Below, one piece after another: positions 8,652 to 18,243 of a DNA stretch of 64,000 nucleotides. Origin of the DNA: JAMXLO01 sp963776505 (GTDB lineage Bacteria > Pseudomonadota > Alphaproteobacteria > Acetobacterales > Acetobacteraceae); contig CAVZNH010000085.1 in the NCBI GenBank assembly GCA_963776505.1, forward strand, positions 33,639 to 97,638, read 5' to 3'. The notes below the pieces were generated by a model, which made no database searches, had not been told where the DNA came from, and worked only from the letters and a program-made list of their open reading frames with translations. Position 1 is the first letter of the stretch, and each line of letters begins with the position of its first letter. Both the position numbers and the translations under genes were made by a program.

Positions 8652-9610
8652 TCAGAAGTGGCTCCAGCCGCCGCGGTCGAGGGACATGGGCTCCCCGTCA
8701 GTCCCGCGGACCACGACCTCGGGCGGCCCTGACCGGAGGGCGCCGATGCGCGTGACAGTCACGCGTGCCGCCCGTGCGGCCTGCTGCAGTGCTGCCTCAT
8801 GCGCCGAGGGTACCGCCAGCAGCAACTCGTAGTCGTCACCACCGGTGAGGCACGCGGTCAGCCATTCCGGGCCTGCTGCGCGGGCTGGGTTGGATAGTGG
8901 CACCTTGGCCGCCTCGACATCGCCGGCAACATTGCTGGCGCGGCAGATGTGGCCGAGGTCCTGCACCAGCCCGTCCGAGATATCCATGCCGGCAGACGCG
9001 ACGCCGGCGATCGCCAGTCCGACGCGCGGTTGCGGCAGGCGGTAGCGCCACAGCAGGTGGCCGGCTCGGATCCGCGAGCCTGCCGCGCGCCACCGCAAGA
9101 CCGAGTGCGCCATCACCGATCGTGCCAGTGACCCAGATGCCGTCGCCGCGCCGTGGCGCCGGCGCGACGCACCGCCTGGCCCGGTGCCACATGGCCCAGG
9201 ATCGTCAGCGACAGCGAGATCGGGCCAGGCGTTGAGGTGGTGTCACCGCCGAGCAGCGTGATGCCATACTGTTGCTGGTCTTGTTTCAGGCCGGCGCAAA
9301 AGCCTGCGAACCAGGAGTCCGGTGTGTCGCGCGGCGTGGAGACCGTCATCAGATAGCCAATGGGCGTCGCACCTTTTGCCGCGAGGTCGGACAGGTTCAC
9401 ACGCAGCAGCTTGCGACCGATCAGTTCGGGCGGGTCGTCATGCAGAAAGTGGACGCCGCCGACCATGGCGTCGCAGGTCAGCACCAGTTCGCGCCCGGGC
9501 GGCGGCGCCAGGACCGCGGCATCGTCCTGCAGGCCGAGCGCGCCCGGTCCGGCAAGCGGCCGAAAATGCCGAGCGATCAGCGCGAATTCCGCGGGAAGTT
9601 CGCTGGCCAC
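8652..9610 (-). CDS. thiL: ThiL, thiamine-monophosphate kinase (frame changes)
   Basis: ThiL phosphorylates thiamine monophosphate to thiamine diphosphate, the cofactor needed by the ThDP enzyme at 57.4-59.1 kb. The GTG start gives FALIARHFRPLAG, LGLQDDAAVLAPP (ATP/Mg site), GRKLLRVNLSDLAAKGATP and ITLLGGDTTSTPGP. After two frame changes (about 9165 and 9080) it continues with GMDISDGLVQDLGHI and TGGDDYELLLAV. All family motifs are present in order over about 319 codons. It starts 3 nt after the DUF2237 stop. Confidence 0.88.
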
Positions 9611-9613
9611 GCC

Positions 9614-10019
9614 TCAGGCCAGGTCAACGGCGAATTTCTTCAGGTCCGCCAGGCTGCAGTGCTCCAGCGCACCCTCCTGCGTCGCGCGCAGCACGACACG
9701 CGGTGCGGCGCCCGCGTCCAGCGCCTCTTGCCAGCGCGGGCGCACACAGGCACCAGCGATCGCCAGGTTGCAGGCCCGAGAAGCCAAATTCAGGATGCGG
9801 CGTCGAGAGGTCGTTGCCCGAAGCCTTGCTGAATGCCAGGAACTCCGCGGTCATCACCGCGCAAACGGTGTGGCTGCCGAAATCCTCGGCGCTCGTGTCG
9901 CAACAGCCATTGCGGAAGAAGCCGGTCATCGGCTTGATCGAGCAGATATCGAGGACGCCGCCCAGCACGTTGCGCGACGGACGGCGGCCGGGTTGGCGCG
10001 AAGTTTCATCGAATGGCAT
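9614..10019 (-). CDS. DUF2237 family protein (frame change)
   Basis: About 135 residues. The family's Cys/Gly-rich core is clear: NVLGGVLDICSIKPMTGFFR, NGCCDTSAEDFGSHTVCAVM, FLAFSKASGNDLSTPHPEFG and GDRWCLCA. The C-terminus (RATQEGALEHCSLADLKKFA) is in a second frame entered near 9735, giving a TGA at 9614. The function of the family is unknown. The numerous conserved Cys residues hint at metal binding. The gene is placed just upstream of thiL in the same direction. Confidence 0.8.
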
Positions 10020-10093
10020 GGCTTGCCTCCTTGCCGGGAGCGCGTCGAACAAGCTTACCCCAGATCGTCGCCGTGCGGCACTCCCCCGGCGAT

Positions 10094-10636
10094 TCAGAAC
10101 CCCGCGTCCGGTTGCGCCAGATATGCCAGCTCATCCGGCGTGCTGATACGTCCGAGCGCCGCGTTGCGATGTGGGAATCGGCCGAACCGGCGGATCACGT
10201 CGCGATGGTCCTCGGCGTAGCGGGTCATTTCCTCGCCCAGCGACGTGAACAGGCGCACGGATTGATCCTGATCGGCGAGATCTTCCGAGTGCTCGAATGG
10301 CAGATAGACGAACAGGCGCTCGACCTCGCCAAGCACCCGATCGATGCCGCGCTCAATCGCCGTGCGAGCGATCTCGCGCGCCTTGCCATCGGCAGCGAAC
10401 GCCTCTGGCGAATTGCGGTGGAGATTGCGCGGGAACTGGTCGAGTAGGATGATCAGTGCCAACGTGCCGCGCGGCGTTTCCGCCCAGTGGTCGAACGCCC
10501 CCCTTCTGGCGTCGCGCAATCCGTCAGCGAAGCGTGTGCAGGCTGCGTCGAATTCGGCGGTCTTCTCGAACCACTCCTTGCGATGAGTGTCGGGATCACC
10601 GGCGAACCAGAAATTGAGCACTTCGTCTTGTGTCAT
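10094..10636 (-). CDS. DUF924 family protein
   Basis: 180 residues. It shows the DUF924 (TPR-like) pattern VLNFWFAGDP at the start, then LALIILLDQFPRNLHRNSPEAFAAD, and a later FVYLPFEHSEDLADQDQSV and RFGRFPHRNAALGR. The biochemical role of the family is not established. The ATG at 10636 overlaps the stop of the upstream FAD oxidase (ATGA), so the two are co-translated. An in-frame extension to 10714 overlaps the oxidase and was not used. Confidence 0.88.
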   Translation of the reverse strand: MTQDEVLNFWFAGDPDTHRKEWFEKTAEFDAACTRFADGLRDARRGAFDHWAETPRGTLALIILLDQFPRNLHRNSPEAFAADGKAREIARTAIERGIDRVLGEVERLFVYLPFEHSEDLADQDQSVRLFTSLGEEMTRYAEDHRDVIRRFGRFPHRNAALGRISTPDELAYLAQPDAGF

Positions 10637-13539
10637 GTTGCCAAGGCCCGATCGAGCAGCCGGATGGAATGAATCGCCTCGCGGCCGGCCAGATCGCGGA
10701 TCTGGTGGCGGCACGAGGTACCGTCGGCGACCAGGATGTCATCGGTCGCGGATTTGCGTACCGCGGGCAGCAGACCGGCCTCGGCCATCGCGCGTGACTC
10801 GGCCTGGGTTTCCGCCTGATAGCCGAAAGCGCCGGCCATGCCGCAGCAAGACGATGCGATCGGCGTCACTGCGAGTTCCGGGATGCGCTTCAGCATGGCA
10901 AGCATGGTCGGGAAGGCGCCAAACGACTTTTGATGGCAGTGACCGTGCACAAACGTTGTGGCCGGCAGCGGCTTCAGTGGCAGGTCGGGTTTTTCGCGAG
11001 CCAGAAACTCGCTGAACAGCAATGCACGGCTGGCCAACGCATCGGTCTCGGCACCAGGCAGCAGCGAGCGGTATTCGTCGCGCAAGGTCAGCAGGCAGGA
11101 CGGTTCGAGGCCGATCACCGGCAGGTCGCCGGCAAGGTGGTCGAGCGTGCGGCGTGCCTCATCGCGTGCCTTGTCCACCATGCCCGCAGAGAGAAAGCTG
11201 CGGCCGCAGCACAGCGGTCGACCGCGAACCTTCGGCATCCGCACGTGATATCCGGCGGCGGTAAGCACTCGCAGGGCGGCGCGCAGGTTCTCCGGCTCGA
11301 ACCAGCGATTGAACGTGTCGGCAAACAGAATGACGTCGCCCCGCGAGTTCGCCGGTGCCAGCGCCTCGACCTCACGGTCACGGAACGCATCGCGACGCCA
11401 GACGGGGAGGGGACGTGCGGCTGCGAACCCGGTGAAGCGCTCGCCGAGACGGCGCAGCGGAGGGATGCGGTTCCGCAGATTGGCCAAGGGTGCAAACGGC
11501 GCGACCAGTCGCGCATAGCGGGGCAATTCTGCAACCAGCCAGTCGCGACGTGTCAGGCCGTGGCGGTCGAAGCGGGTCGCAAGCACCTCGATCTTCATCT
11601 TCGCCATGTCGATGCCGGTCGGGCATTCGCGCTTGCAGGCCTTGCAGGATACACAGAGCGACATCGCATCCGCCACAGCGTCGGATGCCATCGCATCGGC
11701 ACCGAGCTGGCCGGTCAATGCCAGACGCAGCGTATTCGCACGCCCACGCGTAAGGTGTGTCTCGTCGCGTGTCACGCGATACGAGGGGCACATCACGCTG
11801 GCATCGAAGGCGCGACAGGTGCCGTTGTTGTTGCACATCTCGACGGCGCCGAGCATGCCGCCGAGCGGCCCGGGATGATCCGACCAGTCGAGCTTCGGCA
11901 CGAAGTCGCCGATCGCGGCATAGCCGGGCGCGTAGCGGAACAGCGTGCGATCGTCCATGCGCGGCGGTCGCACGATGCGGCCGGGATTGAGCATGTTGTG
12001 CGGGTCGAACGCGTCCTTCACCGCCTCGAACGCCCGCACGATGCGTGGGCCGAACATTGTTTCGTGGAATTCGCTGCGCGCCAGGCCATCGCCGTGTTCG
12101 CCGCTGTGCGAGCCTTTGTACTCTCGCACCAGCGCGAAGCACTCTTCCGCCACGGCGCGCATGGTAGCGACGTCCTGCGGGTCCTTCATGTTCAGCACCG
12201 GCCGGACGTGCAGGCACCCGACCGAGGCATGGGCGTACCATGTGCCTTTGGTAGCGTGCTTCTCGAACACTTCATTGAGCCGCTCGGTGTAGTCGGCGAG
12301 GTCCTCGAGATCGACGGCGCAGTCCTCGATGAAAGACACCGGTTTCCCGTCGCCCTTCATCGACATCATGATGTTGAGGCCGGCCTCGCGCACCGCGGCT
12401 ATGTCGTTCTGGAACGAAACGTCGGCGGCGCGAACCACTGCGCCGGGATAGCCGAGATCGCTCATCAGTTCGTCAAGGTCATCCAGCTTGGCCGTGAGCG
12501 GCGCATCGTCGTGGCCGTGGAATTCGACGATCAGCAGCGAGTTGGGTTCGCCGATCAGCATGCGGTCTATGGTGGCGCGGAAGATCGGGATGCCGCGACC
12601 GAGATCGATCATGGTGCGATCGACCAGCTCCACCGCCTCGGGATCGAGCTGCACGATGTGCTGCGCCGCGTCCATCGCGCTGCGAAATGTCGGGAACTGA
12701 CAGATGCCCAGCAGCTTGCGCGGCTTGATTGGATGCAGCGCGAGTTCGATTGCCGCGGAGAAGGCGAGGGTGCCCTCCGATCCCACCAGCAGCCGAGCCA
12801 GGTTCTCCTGACCGGCGAGCCGTGCGACCGGTGTCAGCACTTCGATGTTATAGCCGCCCACGCGGCGAAGCTGTGAGGGAAACCGCGCGGCGATCTCCTC
12901 GGCTTCGGCTGCACCCAACGCCCTGAGCCGCTGTATCAGCTCAGCGATACCGCCGGGCACGTCGGCGCCGATGTTGTCGGGCAGCAGGCCGAATTTGTGC
13001 TGCGTGCCATCGGCCAGAATCGCGTCGATCGCGCGTACGTTGTCTGCCATCAGCCCGTAGCGTATCGACTTCGAACCGCAGGAGTTGTTGCCGGTCATGC
13101 CACCGATCGTGCAGCGGGCATGCGTCGAGGGATCCACCGGGAAGAACAAGCCGTGCTCACGCAGCGCGGCATTGAGATGACCCAGCACCAGTCCCGGTTC
13201 CACCAACGCCGTGCGGGCATCGGGATCGACATGCAGGATGCGGCGCAGATGTTTCGAGCAGTCTATCACCAGCGCGCGGTTGACCGTCTGGCCGCACTGG
13301 CTGGTGCCGCCGCCGCGCGGCAGAACCGGGACGCCTTCCTCACGCGCGATCGATAAAACCGCCGCGACGTCGCCGATTTCCTCCGGCACGATCACGCCGA
13401 TTGGCTCTACCTGATAGATCGACGCATCGGTGGCGTAACGGCCGCGGTCGGCGCGGGTGAACAGCACGTCGCCGCGAATCTCGCGCCGCAGCCGATCGGC
13501 CAGACGTGAATCGCCTGGCGCGACGGTGGTGCCACTCAT
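10633..13539 (-). CDS. FAD-linked oxidase / Fe-S protein fusion (YdiJ-like)
   Basis: 968 intact residues. The N-terminal half is a PCMH-type FAD domain (VPVLPRGGGTSQCGQ, GNNSCGSKSIRYG) with a D-lactate-dehydrogenase-type C-terminal cap (HSGEHGDGLARSEFHE). The second half has a 4Fe-4S cluster motif (CVSCKACKRECPTG) and two CCG-type cysteine-rich blocks (PLCCGRSF, ASSCCGMAGAFG). This layout matches D-2-hydroxyacid or D-2-hydroxyglutarate dehydrogenases of the YdiJ/GlcD-GlcF type. Electrons would leave through Fe-S to a quinone or other carrier. Nearby serine-glyoxylate aminotransferase makes a glycolate or hydroxyacid substrate plausible. Confidence 0.88.
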   Translation of the reverse strand: MSGTTVAPGDSRLADRLRREIRGDVLFTRADRGRYATDASIYQVEPIGVIVPEEIGDVAAVLSIAREEGVPVLPRGGGTSQCGQTVNRALVIDCSKHLRRILHVDPDARTALVEPGLVLGHLNAALREHGLFFPVDPSTHARCTIGGMTGNNSCGSKSIRYGLMADNVRAIDAILADGTQHKFGLLPDNIGADVPGGIAELIQRLRALGAAEAEEIAARFPSQLRRVGGYNIEVLTPVARLAGQENLARLLVGSEGTLAFSAAIELALHPIKPRKLLGICQFPTFRSAMDAAQHIVQLDPEAVELVDRTMIDLGRGIPIFRATIDRMLIGEPNSLLIVEFHGHDDAPLTAKLDDLDELMSDLGYPGAVVRAADVSFQNDIAAVREAGLNIMMSMKGDGKPVSFIEDCAVDLEDLADYTERLNEVFEKHATKGTWYAHASVGCLHVRPVLNMKDPQDVATMRAVAEECFALVREYKGSHSGEHGDGLARSEFHETMFGPRIVRAFEAVKDAFDPHNMLNPGRIVRPPRMDDRTLFRYAPGYAAIGDFVPKLDWSDHPGPLGGMLGAVEMCNNNGTCRAFDASVMCPSYRVTRDETHLTRGRANTLRLALTGQLGADAMASDAVADAMSLCVSCKACKRECPTGIDMAKMKIEVLATRFDRHGLTRRDWLVAELPRYARLVAPFAPLANLRNRIPPLRRLGERFTGFAAARPLPVWRRDAFRDREVEALAPANSRGDVILFADTFNRWFEPENLRAALRVLTAAGYHVRMPKVRGRPLCCGRSFLSAGMVDKARDEARRTLDHLAGDLPVIGLEPSCLLTLRDEYRSLLPGAETDALASRALLFSEFLAREKPDLPLKPLPATTFVHGHCHQKSFGAFPTMLAMLKRIPELAVTPIASSCCGMAGAFGYQAETQAESRAMAEAGLLPAVRKSATDDILVADGTSCRHQIRDLAGREAIHSIRLLDRALAT

Positions 13540-13711
13540 CGCGTTTGCCTCATGTGAGGGACCTGCCCCATTGCATCCATCGGGTCGTGCGTAACATGCT
13601 GGCGGACATGGGTCACGCCCGGTCGGGAAGGATGCCGTGGGCCTCTGATGGGGTTGCCCAAGAGCCTGCTGGGGAATAAGTCAATCGAGTTGGGCGCGGG
13701 TCGTACTCCTT

Positions 13712-13798
13712 CGTCATGGTGGGGCTTGGTCCCGCCATCCACGTCTTTGTCGGCGGCATCGAAGTAAAGACGTGGATGGCCTGCCGGCGGCCATGACG
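13712..13798. repeat. REP-like nested palindrome
   Basis: A perfect 14-nt inverted repeat (13735-13748 and 13766-13779, core CCATCCACGTCTTT) encloses a 17-nt loop, and is itself enclosed by an outer 8-nt pair (CGTCATGG at 13712 and CCATGACG at 13791). It sits in the 293-nt gap between the FAD oxidase and the aminotransferase. From general knowledge this resembles palindromic intergenic elements that are very frequent in Acetobacteraceae and Rhizobiales genomes. Confidence 0.8.
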
Positions 13799-13832
13799 GG
13801 GGGATGCTGCTCGGCACGCGCGAGGAGGCTCC

Positions 13833-15007
13833 ATGACGCAATACCACGCTGGCCGGCACTTTCTGCAGATCCCTGGCCCCACCAACGTGCCGGACCGTGT
13901 GCTGCGCGCGATCGACAGCCCGACCATCGATCATCGCGGCCCCGCCTTCGGGCGACTCGGGATGGAGCTGCTGACCAATCTGCGCGCGATCTTCCAGACC
14001 AGCGGTCCGGTCGTGATCTATCCGGCGTCTGGCACCGGCGCATGGGAGGCGGCGTTGGCCAATACGCTGTCGCCTGGCGATACGGTGCTGATGTGCCGCA
14101 CCGGCTGGTTCGCCACGTTGTGGAACGAGATGGCGCAGCGACTCGACCTCAAGCCGATATTCATCGACACCGACTGGCGGCGTGGCGCCGATGTGGACGC
14201 GATCGGCACGGCACTCGCCGACGACCGCTCGCACCAGATCAAGGCGGTGTGCGTGGTGCACAACGAGACATCGACCGGCTGCACCAGCCGCATCGATGAG
14301 GTGCGGCGCGCGATGGATGCCGCGCATCATCCGGCGTTGCTGATGGTCGATACCATTTCATCGCTCGCCTCGATCGACTACCGGCATGACGAATGGGGTG
14401 TCGATGTCACGGTCGCCGGCTCGCAGAAGGGGCTGATGCTGCCGCCTGGGCTGTCGTTCAACGCGATCAGCGAGAAGGCGCTGAAAGCGACCGAAAGCGC
14501 TCGCCTGCACCGCAGCTACTGGGACTGGCGGCCGATGCTGGAGGCGAACAAGACCGGCTACTTCCCCTATACGCCGGGAACCAACCTGCTGTTCGGCCTC
14601 AACGAGGCGGTGAAGATGCTGCTGGAGGAAGGCCTGCAAAACGTGTTCGCTCGTCATGACCGCCATGCTGAGGCGACGCGCCGTGCGGTGCGAACCTGGG
14701 GGCTCGAGGTGCAGTGCGCCGATCCGCGGCATTATTCATCGTCGCTGACCGCGGTGCGCGTGCCCGAAGGACACAGCGCCGATGCGCTGCGGGCGACCAT
14801 CCTGGACAAATACAACATGAGCCTGGGCAATGGGCTCGGCATCCTGAAGGATCGCGTGTTCCGCATCGGCCACCTCGGTGATTTCGGCGACCTGCAGCTT
14901 GTCGGCACGCTCGGCGGGGTGGAAATGGGACTGCGCGTGGCCGGCTGTCCCGCACAGAGTCTGGCGGTGCGCAGGCGGCGATCGACTATCTGGCAGGAAA
15001 TGCCTGA
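13833..15007 (+). CDS. Serine-glyoxylate aminotransferase-like protein (3' frame change)
   Basis: A class-V PLP aminotransferase that converts serine and glyoxylate to hydroxypyruvate and glycine. It begins FLQIPGPTNVPDRVLRA and has YPASGTGAWEAALAN, the PLP Asp in LLMVDTISSLASID, and the Schiff-base Lys199 in GSQKGLM. The C-terminal DFGDLQLVGTLGGVEMGL is typical. After it the frame slips near 14965; the natural end AAIDYLAGNA with TGA at 15005-15007 lies in the next frame. Without correction the frame runs to 15089. Serine-pathway or photorespiration-like glyoxylate use is possible. Confidence 0.88.
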
Positions 15008-15040
15008 ACACGTCTCAGCACCTGCCGATTCCAAAGAAGA

Positions 15041-15529
15041 TCACGAGCCGGCGTGCGGCGTCACCGCCTGCGATCCGGTATATACATAGACTGCGGCGAT
15101 CTTGATCGACGCCACGACCGGCTTGCCGGTCATGTACTTCAATGAGGTGTGCCAGAAGCTCTGTTTCACATCAAACGAAGCGCTGGCGTCCTTGCTTGTC
15201 GTTCGGGGGTAGAGCCGCTCCCAGAGATAGTCGTTCGTCGTATATACAGTCCAGCTTTGCAGGGTGTTGAACGCGGTCAGCAACACGCCGCCGGTAAGCC
15301 CGCCTGCGCCGACCGTCAGAAAAGCGAAATTGTTCAGCGTATTGCCAATTTCGTAGGTGACGGTCTTCAGCCCCGAATGCGCGAATGAAGGCTTGGTGCC
15401 GGGAGTGCCGTCGAGGGCCGGCGCCGGATCGGTCGGCGGCGCGCTCCAGGCCGGGGCGAAGGGCGTCATGAGGCTCGCGGTCACAAGCCAGGCCGGCAGG
15501 CTCGGCAAATGGGCTGCCTTCGAGCGCAT
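15041..15529 (-). CDS. Exported membrane protein, DUF2061-like
   Basis: 162 residues from the ATG at 15529; a longer frame to 15655 has no better start. A signal peptide (about 10-32) is followed by a Pro-rich linker and a domain with KTVTYEIGNTLNNFAFLTVG, a Gly-rich hydrophobic helix, and TTNDYLWERLYP. This resembles the two-helix DUF2061 family (KTxTxRxxxT ... YxxHERxW), but the match is only partial. The last helix is VVASIKIAAVYVYTGS. Function unknown. It converges with the aminotransferase. Confidence 0.5.
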   Translation of the reverse strand: MRSKAAHLPSLPAWLVTASLMTPFAPAWSAPPTDPAPALDGTPGTKPSFAHSGLKTVTYEIGNTLNNFAFLTVGAGGLTGGVLLTAFNTLQSWTVYTTNDYLWERLYPRTTSKDASASFDVKQSFWHTSLKYMTGKPVVASIKIAAVYVYTGSQAVTPHAGS

Positions 15530-15641
15530 CGCACAGCACCCTGATCTCCGCAACGGCGTATGACTGCGACCATCGAAGCGCGCCTCGGTCACGGAATGGA
15601 TAGGAGCTGTGCCGCGTCGGAGGAAAGCAGCCGGCGGTTGA

Positions 15642-15738
15642 TTATCTGGCGGCAATGTCTGAACAAGAAGTGAAGGCGCGTCGCGGCGATCTGCACGCGA
15701 CGCTTGCCGCGATGGCTATCTGGCGGGGGATGCCTGAG
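15642..15738 (+). repeat. Two degenerate copies of the aminotransferase 3' end
   Basis: The last codons of the serine-glyoxylate aminotransferase gene (CTATCTGGCAGGAAATGCCTGA, 14986-15007) recur in diverged form at 15642-15664 and 15716-15738. The first of the two is preceded by a segment that still translates as AVDYLAAM. This suggests remnants of an earlier tandem copy of the gene end lying in the non-coding gap upstream of the GST gene. Confidence 0.45.
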
Positions 15739-15778
15739 TGTCGCAGACTGGTGTGGCGGCAAGCAGGCGGAGGAACAA

Positions 15779-16477
15779 ATGATTGAGGTCTGGACCTGGC
15801 CCACGCCGAACGGCCACAAGGTGCACATCGCCCTCGAGGAACTCGAGCTGCCGTACAAGGTGATCCCGGTCCACATCGGCAAGGGCGATCAGTTCAAACC
15901 GAAATTCCTGTCGATAACGCCTAACCACCGCATTCCTGCGATCGTCGATCCCGATGGGCCGGGCGGCAAGCCGCTGACGCTGTTCGAGTCGGCGGCGATC
16001 ATGATCTATCTGTCGGAGAAGACGGGCGGAAAGCTGATTCCGAAGGACCCCGTCGGCCGCTACAAGTGCCTGGAATGGATGATGTTCCAGATGGGCGGCG
16101 TTGGCCCGATGTTCGGCCAGTACAATCACTTCGCCAACTATGCGGTCGAGAAGATACCGTACGCGATCGATCGATATACCAACGAAGTCGCGCGGCTCCA
16201 CCGGGTGCTGAACAAGCGGCTGGGCGATGCGACGTGGCTGGCGGGCGAAGAATACAGCATGGCGGACATCATCACGTTTCCCTGGATCCGCAATCCCGAG
16301 CGCCGAAACGTCAACCTGGACGATTATCCGAATGTGAAGCGTTGGCACGACACGATGGCGGCGCGGCCTGCGGTGCAGCGAGGCGTGGCGGTGCTGCTGG
16401 AGGAGCAGCGCAAGGGGAAGATGACCGACGCCGAGCGGGAGATCATGTTCGGCAAGACGCAGTTCGCCGTGAGGTAG
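15779..16477 (+). CDS. Glutathione S-transferase, YfcG/YghU-like
   Basis: 232 residues from an ATG preceded by GGAGGAA. The N-terminal thioredoxin fold has WTWPTPNGHKVHIALEELEL, an IGKGDQFKPKFLSITPNHRIPAIVD loop with the conserved cis-Pro, and LFESAAIMIYLSEK. The all-helical C-terminal domain includes WMMFQMGGVGPMFGQYNHF and ADIITFPWI. This is the nu-class (YfcG/YghU) pattern, known for disulfide-bond reductase and peroxidase activity with glutathione. No neighbouring gene points to a specific substrate. Confidence 0.9.
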   Translation: MIEVWTWPTPNGHKVHIALEELELPYKVIPVHIGKGDQFKPKFLSITPNHRIPAIVDPDGPGGKPLTLFESAAIMIYLSEKTGGKLIPKDPVGRYKCLEWMMFQMGGVGPMFGQYNHFANYAVEKIPYAIDRYTNEVARLHRVLNKRLGDATWLAGEEYSMADIITFPWIRNPERRNVNLDDYPNVKRWHDTMAARPAVQRGVAVLLEEQRKGKMTDAEREIMFGKTQFAVR

Positions 16478-16500
16478 GGTGCGCGCTGATCTGTGCTCGA

Positions 16501-17374
16501 TCAGTCAGGGTGACAGCGCCCCGGTTCTCGGCGGCTTACCATCCAGCATCCGACCGACGAGATGATCAGCCCGACCACCGTCAGCGCTGACAGCCGTTCA
16601 CCCAGCAAGGCCCAGGCCAGCAGTGCCGCCGTGCCCGGCACAAGATAGAAATTCGCCGTCGCTCGCGCCGCGGTGCCGCGCTTGAGCATCAGGTAATACA
16701 GCGCCATTCCACCGAGAGATACAGCTCCCGCGTTCCAAACCGTGGCAGCAATCGCAGGCGCAATCCACTGCGCGTGCGGCGTCTCCAACACAATCGTCGT
16801 CACTGCACATGCGGCGGCGGCGGCAATGAGCTGCACTGTGGTGCCCTCCAGGATCGGCACCCCGCGGCAGAAGCGGCCGAAATACAGCGTGCCCCCGCAT
16901 AGCCCAGCCACGCCACCGGCGGTCAGCAGCAGGCCATGCAGTTGCAGCGGGCTGCTCATCGCGGCCATGCCGACGATCAGCACGACGCCGGCGGCGCCCA
17001 GACCCAGCCCCAGGAATTGCAGCGGCCGCAGCCGCTCCCCCAGCAGCGGCCACGCGAGCACCGCCGTGAGCAGCGGATTAAGTGTCTGGACCAGCGCGAT
17101 CTGCGCCGCTCCCACATGCACCATGGCGTAGTGCGCCGTCAGCAGCAGCACGCTGTTGGTGAGCACGCCGGCAACCGCCAGATGTCCCCACCGCCCTGCA
17201 AGGACGCGCCACGACCGCCGCAGCGCCACCATCACGCCCACCAGTACCACGGCGGCAAGCATTAAGCCGTACTGTGACGAACAGCATCGGCGACAGATAT
17301 CGCAGCCCCACCCGCGAAGCGATGAACGAGGAGGCCCACAGCAGCACGAAGGCGAACGGCGCCAAGCGAAGCAT
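16501..17374 (-). CDS. EamA/DMT-family transporter (frame change)
   Basis: About 291 residues with ten predicted hydrophobic helices and two EamA repeats. The start MLRLAPFAFVLLWASSFIASRVGLRYLSP is typical. After a frame change near 17265 it continues with NPLLTAVLAWPLLGERLRPLQFLGLGLGAAGV, and in the second repeat ATANFYLVPGTAALLAWALLGERLSALTVVGL. These drug/metabolite transporters export small molecules such as amino acids. The specific substrate is unknown. Confidence 0.85.
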
Positions 17375-17418
17375 TGCGCCCAGTCAGTAGCATCAACCGG
17401 CGCTTGCCTATCGGTCCA

Positions 17419-18044
17419 CTACGAGCCGGGAGCGTACCGCCACACGCTGGCAGGCGGGAAGTTGAGCGGCGTCCAGGCCTCGCGCCGAGCCGTCAGGGCG
17501 TGCTTGCGCCATGGCAGCGGCGAGGTGACGCAATAGCTGTACTGCAGGAAGCCGCGGCCCGGTGCGACCTGCCTCGATCGCGGCGATGAACCGCCGCTGC
17601 TCCGCCAGTGGCAGCAGCACCAGCGGAATGCCGCAGACCACGCTGCCGATCCTGCCATGCCAGTGGTGGGGCAGCAGGGTGGGCAGGTCCCTTGCGTCGC
17701 CCTCGAGCACTTGCACGCCGGGCAACACGCCGCGCAGGTGGTCGGCCATTTCGGGCACTATCTCGACGACGATCAGGCGCTCCGGTGGCACGCCCCCTGC
17801 CAGCAGCGCCCGTGAGACCACGCCGGTGCCCGCGCCCAATTCCAGCACCGCCTCGTCCGCGGCACGCCGTCGTATGCTTCACGATCCGTTGGCACAGCGC
17901 AGCCGACGAAGGAATCACCGAACCCATCTGTAACGGGTTCGCCAGCCAGCGGCGGAAGAACATTGCTGGATTGGCCACGCCGCGCCGCAGCCGTTCATCG
18001 AACGTCGCGACATCATCAGCATCCGTATTCATGGTGTTTGTCAT
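17419..18044 (-). CDS. PmtA-like phospholipid N-methyltransferase (frame changes)
   Basis: About 208 residues. The start carries the PmtA pattern FFRRWLANPLQMGSVIPSSAALC. After a frame change near 17855 comes the SAM site LELGAGTGVVSRALLAGG and VVEIVPEMADHLRGVLPG, VLEGDARDL. After a second change near 17590 the end reads FLQYSYCVTSPLP. Such enzymes methylate phosphatidylethanolamine towards phosphatidylcholine in alphaproteobacteria. A general SAM methyltransferase remains possible. Confidence 0.75.
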
Positions 18045-18243
18045 GAAGTTGACACTCTTTCTTCATAAGTTACTTGAGTGACTGTAAGGTCTACAGAAAA
18101 CTTCCGGCGTCAGCGGAAGTCCTGGTTCGTTGCCGACGCAGGCGATCCATGCATTTTGAAACTGCAACCGTCGGTTAAACTGATCCGATGTATTGGGGGC
18201 CGCCAAAGCCACTCCAGGCCAGCAAAGGGCGAAGCTGCCGCCG

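Noticed and set aside
10930..12876. 648-codon plus-strand frame opposite the FAD oxidase
   Set aside because: The minus-strand oxidase is intact with Fe-S and FAD motifs; the opposite frame has no recognisable domain.
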